The translations under genes and the position numbers were made by a program. A stretch of 54,896 bases of DNA, from the NCBI GenBank assembly GCA_964645785.1, contig CAZYAV010000012.1, positions 1 through 54,896 of the forward strand. Direction: 5' to 3'. A model generated the notes under the pieces. That model saw only the letters and a list, made by a program, of their open reading frames with translations, did no database searches and was not told the DNA's origin. The stretch comes from CALWZE01 sp964645785. GTDB taxonomy: Bacteria; Bacillota; Clostridia; Oscillospirales; Ruminococcaceae. Below, in pieces: positions 50,179 through 54,896 of the stretch (positions are counted from its first letter, which is position 1; every line of letters starts with the position of its first letter).

Positions 50179-52275
50179 TCAGCCCGCCGGAATCCGCGAG
50201 CGGAACATGCCGGGCTGCGCCATAAACTGTTCCAGCTCCGCCTGTGTGAGCTGATCGACAACATAGACGTTCATCCTGTGCTTGCCGAACAGCGCGCTCT
50301 CGGTGTATGTCTCAAAAAACAGGTCGATGTCCACATAGCCCGCCATCATCGCCTCGCCGACGTCGGCGGCAATCGCCCAGCCATAGGTGAACTGCCCGGT
50401 CGGGCTGGTGATATACAGCAGCGACCCGTACGGAATCACATTGGTGTTGACCGCGACAAAGCCCTGGAACATATACATGCCCGACGCGCCGTAGGTGCCC
50501 GGCTTGAAGCTGTAGGCGGTGCAGACGGCGTTTTCCAGCACCCGCTCATAGGACGTGGGCGCGTTGTCGACAATCTCGACATCGGTGAACGCGGCGCCGT
50601 CCAGCGGGCTCATGACTGCGTCGTCGTCCCCGACCAGCGTCACGACATTCCAGGGAAAGTCCTCGTACTGCTCCTCGACCAGCTCGCTTTGCGCAAGGAC
50701 GCCGTCGACGTATTTGTCCCGGTATACCCGCTGCGCAAGGCCGTCCCGGCCGCCGCCCGCGTTCATCACCTGGGTTCTGCCCTGCGCGATAAGGGGGGAG
50801 GGCTTGTCGACCTCCTGCCAGGGAACCTCCTCGAGCGCCTCGCGGGTCTCGTACCGCACACGGGTGACCCGAACCGATTCGCCCGGGACAAGCCGGTGGG
50901 TAAGCGGCGGGTCAACCAGGTCGTCCGGCTCAAGCCGGATGCCCAGCTGCGCGAGCGCGTCCGCCGTCGTCTTGTCCAGCAGCCGCAGGGTGCGGGTTTC
51001 GCCGTCGGCCGTCACGTCCACCGTAAAGGCGCGGGTCACGGTCAGGTGGGTGCAGTCCCCAAACGGCGCCCGGTCGATCCGGTCGGCCTCGTGCAGCGCA
51101 ATGCCCGCCTGCTCGAATACCGCCGCGTCCGTCTGCGCGCGGGAGAACAGCACCGCGACCTGCTCGCCGTCCTCGTGCAGGTAGTACAGGTCGCCGAGCG
51201 CGTAGTTGACGAGGTAAATGGGACCCATCAAAAGCAGCGCCAGCAGCAAAAAGGCGAGATTAGCCGGGGCAATCAGCCGCCGCCAGAAGCTGTCCGCGGG
51301 GGGTATATCAACAGCCGCGGCGGTTTCGGCTTCAAGCCCGGTTGTTGGGGATGCAGGCGCGACGGGCACGAATGCGGCTGCTGCTTCGGTTTCGGCCGCG
51401 TTTGTCCCGCTATCCGCGGCAGCTTCGGCGCCGCTCGACGCTTCGGCTCCTGCCGCAGCATTCCCTTGTATATTTCCGGGCTGTGCTGCCACGGCGGGCA
51501 CAGGGGCGCTTGGCGGGCTCGCACTGTCCCCGCCCCTGCCCTGTTCGGCCTCCGCAGCGGCGAAAGCGGGCTGTGTGTCCGGTAACACAGCGGGTATGTC
51601 GGCAGCCGCGCCGGCCGGGTTCGGTTCCGCCGCTGGCTTGGCTGCGACAGGTGTAGGAATATCTGCATCGCTCTCTTGTGTGCGTTCGGGTTGTGCAGGT
51701 GCAGCAGCTGTATCCGCAGACGCGGAGATATCCGGCGAGCCGGAACTTTCCGCGCGGGCGGCGGATTCTGCGGCAGCCGCCTGCACAGATTCAGGCGGCA
51801 CAGCCTGCGCGGGCTCCGGCGCGGCGGACGCTATGGCTCCGGCTTGGGGCATGGCGGCCGAGGCGTCCGCTTTGGGTTCGGCCATGCCGGCTGCCGCTTC
51901 AAGTCTGTCCCCGCCGGGTTTGACCGCGGCGGGCTGCGGTACGCTGTCCGGCCGGGTTGCGGCGCTTTTGTCCGCAGCGGTATCGGGCGCAGCGGGTGTT
52001 TCGACGGCCCCGTCCGCCGGGTTCGTCTCGGGCAGAGTCTGCGCGGCCGTCTGCTGCCGCGCGTTTCCGGCAGCCTGTCCGCGCGCCGGGTCAGCGGCCG
52101 CCCGCGGCTCCGCCGCCTGTCTGCGCGAAACCGTAATCGAAACCGAAACCGGCGGATGGCCGGCTCTGCCCGCGTCCGCATCCCGCTCCTGCGGCTTGGC
52201 GCTGCCGCGCAGCGCCTCCCCCGTTTTGTACTTTTCCGGGGACAAAAAGCTGTATTTTTTCTTCTTTAGTTTCAT
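50179..52275 (-). CDS. 3D-domain cell-wall protein with G5/DUF348 domains and long Ala/Pro-rich cytoplasmic N-terminus
   Basis: A 698-residue membrane-anchored protein. Residues 1-330 are low-complexity, rich in Ala, Pro, Glu and Ser, with a basic start (KLKKKKYSFLSPEKYKTG). One transmembrane helix follows (about 338-357, NLAFLLLALLLMGPIYLVN). The outer part carries a DUF348 ubiquitin-like domain (TRAFTVDVTADGETRTLRLL), a G5-like segment (about 450-520) and a C-terminal 3D domain (TAYSFKPGTYGASGMYMF, VIPYGSLLYI, DVGEAMMAGYVDIDLFF), as in YabE and RpfB-type wall hydrolases. The start overlaps the upstream stop (ATGA). Confidence 0.88.
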   Translation of the reverse strand: MKLKKKKYSFLSPEKYKTGEALRGSAKPQERDADAGRAGHPPVSVSITVSRRQAAEPRAAADPARGQAAGNARQQTAAQTLPETNPADGAVETPAAPDTAADKSAATRPDSVPQPAAVKPGGDRLEAAAGMAEPKADASAAMPQAGAIASAAPEPAQAVPPESVQAAAAESAARAESSGSPDISASADTAAAPAQPERTQESDADIPTPVAAKPAAEPNPAGAAADIPAVLPDTQPAFAAAEAEQGRGGDSASPPSAPVPAVAAQPGNIQGNAAAGAEASSGAEAAADSGTNAAETEAAAAFVPVAPASPTTGLEAETAAAVDIPPADSFWRRLIAPANLAFLLLALLLMGPIYLVNYALGDLYYLHEDGEQVAVLFSRAQTDAAVFEQAGIALHEADRIDRAPFGDCTHLTVTRAFTVDVTADGETRTLRLLDKTTADALAQLGIRLEPDDLVDPPLTHRLVPGESVRVTRVRYETREALEEVPWQEVDKPSPLIAQGRTQVMNAGGGRDGLAQRVYRDKYVDGVLAQSELVEEQYEDFPWNVVTLVGDDDAVMSPLDGAAFTDVEIVDNAPTSYERVLENAVCTAYSFKPGTYGASGMYMFQGFVAVNTNVIPYGSLLYITSPTGQFTYGWAIAADVGEAMMAGYVDIDLFFETYTESALFGKHRMNVYVVDQLTQAELEQFMAQPGMFRSRIPAG

Positions 52276-53021
52276 TGCACAGCTCCTGCCTGCACAGCTG
52301 TATTCGGGGGGCAAAGCCCGCTCACATTCGCCTTTTGCATCGCGGTGAAGGTGCGGTTCAAAAAGCCGGGATAAACGGTTTCCTGCCGGCGGATAAAGTC
52401 CTTCATCCGCTCCCGCTCGGAATGGCCGTCCTGGGGGCAGAGGCTTTTGACAACCGGCAGTCCGCCGCGCGCCGCCGCGCCCGCAATTTCGGCCTCGGTG
52501 CAGAGAATCAGCGGGCGGATCATCCACAGCGCCTTGCGAGAAAGATAGCTTTTGGGGGAAAACGCGGCGATCCGCCCCTCACGGAACAGGTTCATGAAAA
52601 AGGTCTCCACCGCGTCGTCCATGTGGTGGCCGAGCGCGATTTTGCCACACCCGTTCGCCCGGCACAGGTCGTGCAGCGCGCCGCGGCGCATCTTGGCGCA
52701 GAGCGCGCAGGGGTTCTTCTCCCTGCGTATCCCAAACACAACCTCCGCCAGGTTGGTTCGCTTGACGATATGCCGCACCCCGTACTGCGCGCACAGCGCG
52801 GTGATGGCCGTGTAGTCCGCCTCCCGCCCGCCAAAGCAGGGGTCAAGGGTGAACGCCGTCAGCTCAAACGGGGTCGGCGCGTACCGGCGGTACTCACACA
52901 GCGCCACAAGCAGCGCAAGCGAATCCTTGCCGCCCGAGACGCCGCAGCCGATATGGTCGCCGCTCTCAATCAGGCCGTACAGCTCGCACGCCTTGCGCAG
53001 CTTGCTTTGCAGTTGCTTCAT
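52272..53021 (-). CDS. TtcA-family tRNA 2-thiolation protein
   Basis: PP-loop ATPase of 249 residues resembling TtcA, which thiolates cytidine 32 of tRNA using a 4Fe-4S cluster. The ATP motif GVSGGKDSLALL, the cysteine pair CALC and the GHHMDDAVETFFMNL motif are present; a third cysteine appears in SLCPQDG. An ATG with GAGG seven bases upstream is used; the frame could start two codons earlier at TTG. It heads a group with the 3D-domain gene and legI. Confidence 0.88.
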   Translation of the reverse strand: MKQLQSKLRKACELYGLIESGDHIGCGVSGGKDSLALLVALCEYRRYAPTPFELTAFTLDPCFGGREADYTAITALCAQYGVRHIVKRTNLAEVVFGIRREKNPCALCAKMRRGALHDLCRANGCGKIALGHHMDDAVETFFMNLFREGRIAAFSPKSYLSRKALWMIRPLILCTEAEIAGAAARGGLPVVKSLCPQDGHSERERMKDFIRRQETVYPGFLNRTFTAMQKANVSGLCPPNTAVQAGAVQ

Positions 53022-53148
53022 ATCCAATCCTCAATCATGCAGAAATCCCGCGCGGATGCCGAGTGGCGGCCGCGCCGGGGCGGGTGCCGCGGATACCCCG
53101 GGCGGCGGCCGGTCGGCGCGGCGCCTGCGTGCCGCGGGTATTGTCCCG

Positions 53149-53154
53149 ATTATA
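53149..53154 (-). promoter_or_regulatory. Extended -10 of the ttcA-3D-legI group
   Basis: The minus strand reads TGGTATAAT (TGn plus TATAAT), about 130 bases upstream of the TtcA ATG. No good -35 is evident. Confidence 0.6.
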
Positions 53155-53308
53155 CCACAGAACCCGCCGGCAAAACGCGCAAACTGCGCCGCCCCGTAAA
53201 CAAACAGGAACGCCCCGGCTCTGCGGGCGGCGAGCAAAGAAAACGAATTCCCTATTTTCTCCTATCGCTGCCCCTGGCCGGGGCGTTTGCCTGGATATAC
53301 ATAACGGT

Positions 53309-54502
53309 TCAGGGCACGGCCGGCTCGGCCGCCGCCTCGGGGTCGGGCGCGGGCTCGCGCAGGGCAAGGTGAAATCCCGGGAAAATCGCGGAATAGTCCA
53401 GCAGCTCCAGCCGGGCAAGGTCGCCCGCGCGGTAATCCTCCCGGGTGATGCAGGCGTAAATCGGGAAGGATTCACAGTGATCCGCCCAGTCGACATACCC
53501 GACGCGAAGCAGCAGCAGCGACGGCGACGCGCCGACCGGGATATAGGAAAAATCCTGCCGGAACTGCTGCGCCCCGCCGGTCTGGCGCAGGTACAGCGGC
53601 GTCAGCGCAAGCCGCGCCTCCTCCTGCGTCGTCAGGTTCAGCACATAGGCGTTGGCGTCGCTTTCCCCGATATAGCCGCCCGTATAGTACAGCTCGTTTG
53701 TATAGGTGTCGATATAATTGGTTTCCTCCAACCCGAACTGGTGCCATTTCCCCGTATAGGGGGTCTGTTCGCCGTCCGGCAGGGATATTTCCAGCATCTG
53801 CGGCTGGATGTCGTCGAATTCGGCCAGGTGGTCGGCGTAGGTGCCCGCGGCGTCCTCGGGCAGGCGGCGCTCCTCCACAAGCAGGGCGGAGCCGCGCACG
53901 GCCAGCAGCCGGTAATTGCTGCGCCCCGCGTCCAGCGCGAACACGGTGCTGTAGCTGCCCTCGGACAGGTCGACCACAAGCAGCTCGGCGGTGCGCTGCG
54001 CCGGGAAGCGGGTGCTGTGATACGCCAGAAAGTAAAGGCGCCCGCTCTCGTCGCTCGCGACACGGCCGGCCGCGAGATGGTACATTTTGGGGAACAGAAT
54101 ATCCCGCCGCGCCCCGGTGGCGGCCTCTATGCGGGAAAGGGCGATGGGCTGGTCGTCGGAGGTATGCAGGCAGCACAGATAGTCCCCGCAGGGGTAGGAG
54201 GCGCTGGAGCGCAGGTCGTTGAAGCGCAGATCGTCCAGCGCGGCGCTGCGGTTGATGCGCACCAGCCGGTGCGCGGTGTCAATCTCAAAAATCGTGCGTG
54301 CGGGCGGGTCGACGCCCCCGAGCGTGCCCTGCTGCTTTGTGCTGAGCCGGAAAATCATGCGGGTCGCGTCGGTGTTGAGCTGCCCGGCGATAAAGAGCCG
54401 GGGCGGCAGCCGGTCGCCCATTTCATCGGGCTCGGCCTGCCGGCGGCCGCAGCCGCTCAAAAGCAAAAGCAGAATCAGACAAACGGCAGCGGCTCTCTTC
54501 AT
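53309..54502 (-). CDS. Lipoprotein with beta-propeller-like domain (hypothetical)
   Basis: A 397-residue lipoprotein. The signal peptide ends LLLLLSGCGRR (lipobox Cys near residue 18). The mature part has repeating beta-strand segments (SGRLYFLAYHS, RTAELLVVDLSEG, ELYYTGGYIG, NAYVLNLTTQEE), suggesting a beta-propeller or similar sensor fold. No enzyme motif is seen. AAAAGGAGGAT precedes the ATG, and a near-consensus promoter lies upstream. Confidence 0.85.
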   Translation of the reverse strand: MKRAAAVCLILLLLLSGCGRRQAEPDEMGDRLPPRLFIAGQLNTDATRMIFRLSTKQQGTLGGVDPPARTIFEIDTAHRLVRINRSAALDDLRFNDLRSSASYPCGDYLCCLHTSDDQPIALSRIEAATGARRDILFPKMYHLAAGRVASDESGRLYFLAYHSTRFPAQRTAELLVVDLSEGSYSTVFALDAGRSNYRLLAVRGSALLVEERRLPEDAAGTYADHLAEFDDIQPQMLEISLPDGEQTPYTGKWHQFGLEETNYIDTYTNELYYTGGYIGESDANAYVLNLTTQEEARLALTPLYLRQTGGAQQFRQDFSYIPVGASPSLLLLRVGYVDWADHCESFPIYACITREDYRAGDLARLELLDYSAIFPGFHLALREPAPDPEAAAEPAVP

Positions 54503-54677
54503 CCAAATCCTCCTTTTGCGCAAAAGCAATTCTATCCCCGGGGCGGCCGGTTTTGCGGCGCGCCGAACCGGCAAGCCCCGCCTTTTCCGCCCGTATTCCG
54601 CGGCGTGCCCCCTTTGCCCAAAGCGCGGGGAGAAGCGCCCCGGCCGGCACGGCGCCGGGCTAATATATTCAGCGGTT

Positions 54678-54706
54678 ATTATAGCACAAAACCCCGCCCG
54701 CGGCAA
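54678..54706 (-). promoter_or_regulatory. Promoter of the propeller-like lipoprotein gene
   Basis: TTGCCG and TATAAT (with extended TGC) are 17 bases apart on the minus strand; the leader is about 170 bases. Confidence 0.78.
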
Positions 54707-54845
54707 CGGCAGGCGGCGCCGTACCCGGCAGGGATTTTTCCGCACGGCGGATACGCGGCGCTGCCGGGCTTATGCCGCGGCGCGCAGGGCGCGCGAGAGC
54801 CCCGGATGCGCCCCCCAAAAAGCCCCGCCGCGCGGCCGAATTCCC

Positions 54846-54896
54846 TCAGACGGCCGCCGGGCTCTCCTGCGCCCGCATACGGCGGAACACCCGCCG
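54846..54896 (-). CDS. Possible 3' end of a gene running in from the right edge
   Basis: The minus strand gives 16 codons before a stop (ending RMRAQESPAAV). This is too short to identify and may be chance. The stretch 54707-54845 holds no other supported feature. Confidence 0.2.
   Translation of the reverse strand, partial: RRVFRRMRAQESPAAV

Overview
The window is a GC-rich (roughly two thirds G+C by eye) segment of a strictly anaerobic, spore-forming Firmicute, most likely of the class Clostridia near Oscillospirales/Ruminococcaceae. This is inferred from a class III (anaerobic) ribonucleotide reductase, an oxygen-labile two-subunit Fe-S fumarase, the sporulation regulator SpoIIID, the DapL/DapF diaminopimelate route, and consensus sigma-A promoters with strong Shine-Dalgarno sites. 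Two runs of N show it is a draft, probably metagenomic, assembly. One gap is flanked by an identical 55-base overlap and is probably an artefact.

Layout. 1-6 kb: nrdD (3' end outside the window) with a consensus promoter and an NrdR-like box, hflX, then dapF and dapL. 6-13 kb: two small membrane proteins, a low-GC amino-acid racemase, an ECF sigma/anti-sigma operon with membrane proteins, a 5-formyl-THF cyclo-ligase with a foldable leader, and a MalY/PatB-type C-S lyase. 13.5-22 kb (minus strand): sbcD, sbcC, fumarase alpha, a repeat-bearing spacer, fumarase beta and lrgA-lrgB, preceded by a sirtuin. 22-29.5 kb: zinc-ribbon membrane proteins, a pspA-ydjG-ydjI-like envelope-stress operon, palindromic repeats, tRNA-Ser, a DUF4349 lipoprotein, and tRNA-Thr plus tRNA-Tyr. 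29.5-32.5 kb: an AT-rich island, small proteins, an Fe-S aldo/keto reductase and a pair of 98-base repeats.

32.5-50 kb is the most distinctive part. It is a nonulosonic (legionaminic-like) acid locus: CBS-nucleotidyltransferase (PtmE-like), LegC and LegB on the minus strand; LegG, two Gfo/Idh/MocA paralogues, LegF, a lipoprotein and a surface-carbohydrate protein on the plus strand. Two divergent promoters with -35 boxes 10 bp apart drive the two arms. LegI lies 9 kb away on the minus strand beside two large GT-C/DUF2142 membrane proteins. The acetyltransferase LegH is not in the window. An AT-rich Abi_2 (HEPN-type) gene and spoIIID, with a sigma-E-like promoter, are embedded in the locus. 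50-54.9 kb: a 3D-domain cell-wall protein with a very long Ala/Pro-rich N-terminus, a TtcA-family enzyme and a lipoprotein.

Together the genes describe an anaerobe investing in envelope maintenance (ECF, Psp, LrgAB and zinc-ribbon proteins) and in a CMP-activated sialic-acid-like surface sugar. No flagellar genes are seen, so the acceptor may be a capsule, cell-wall polymer, S-layer or spore glycan; this is inference.
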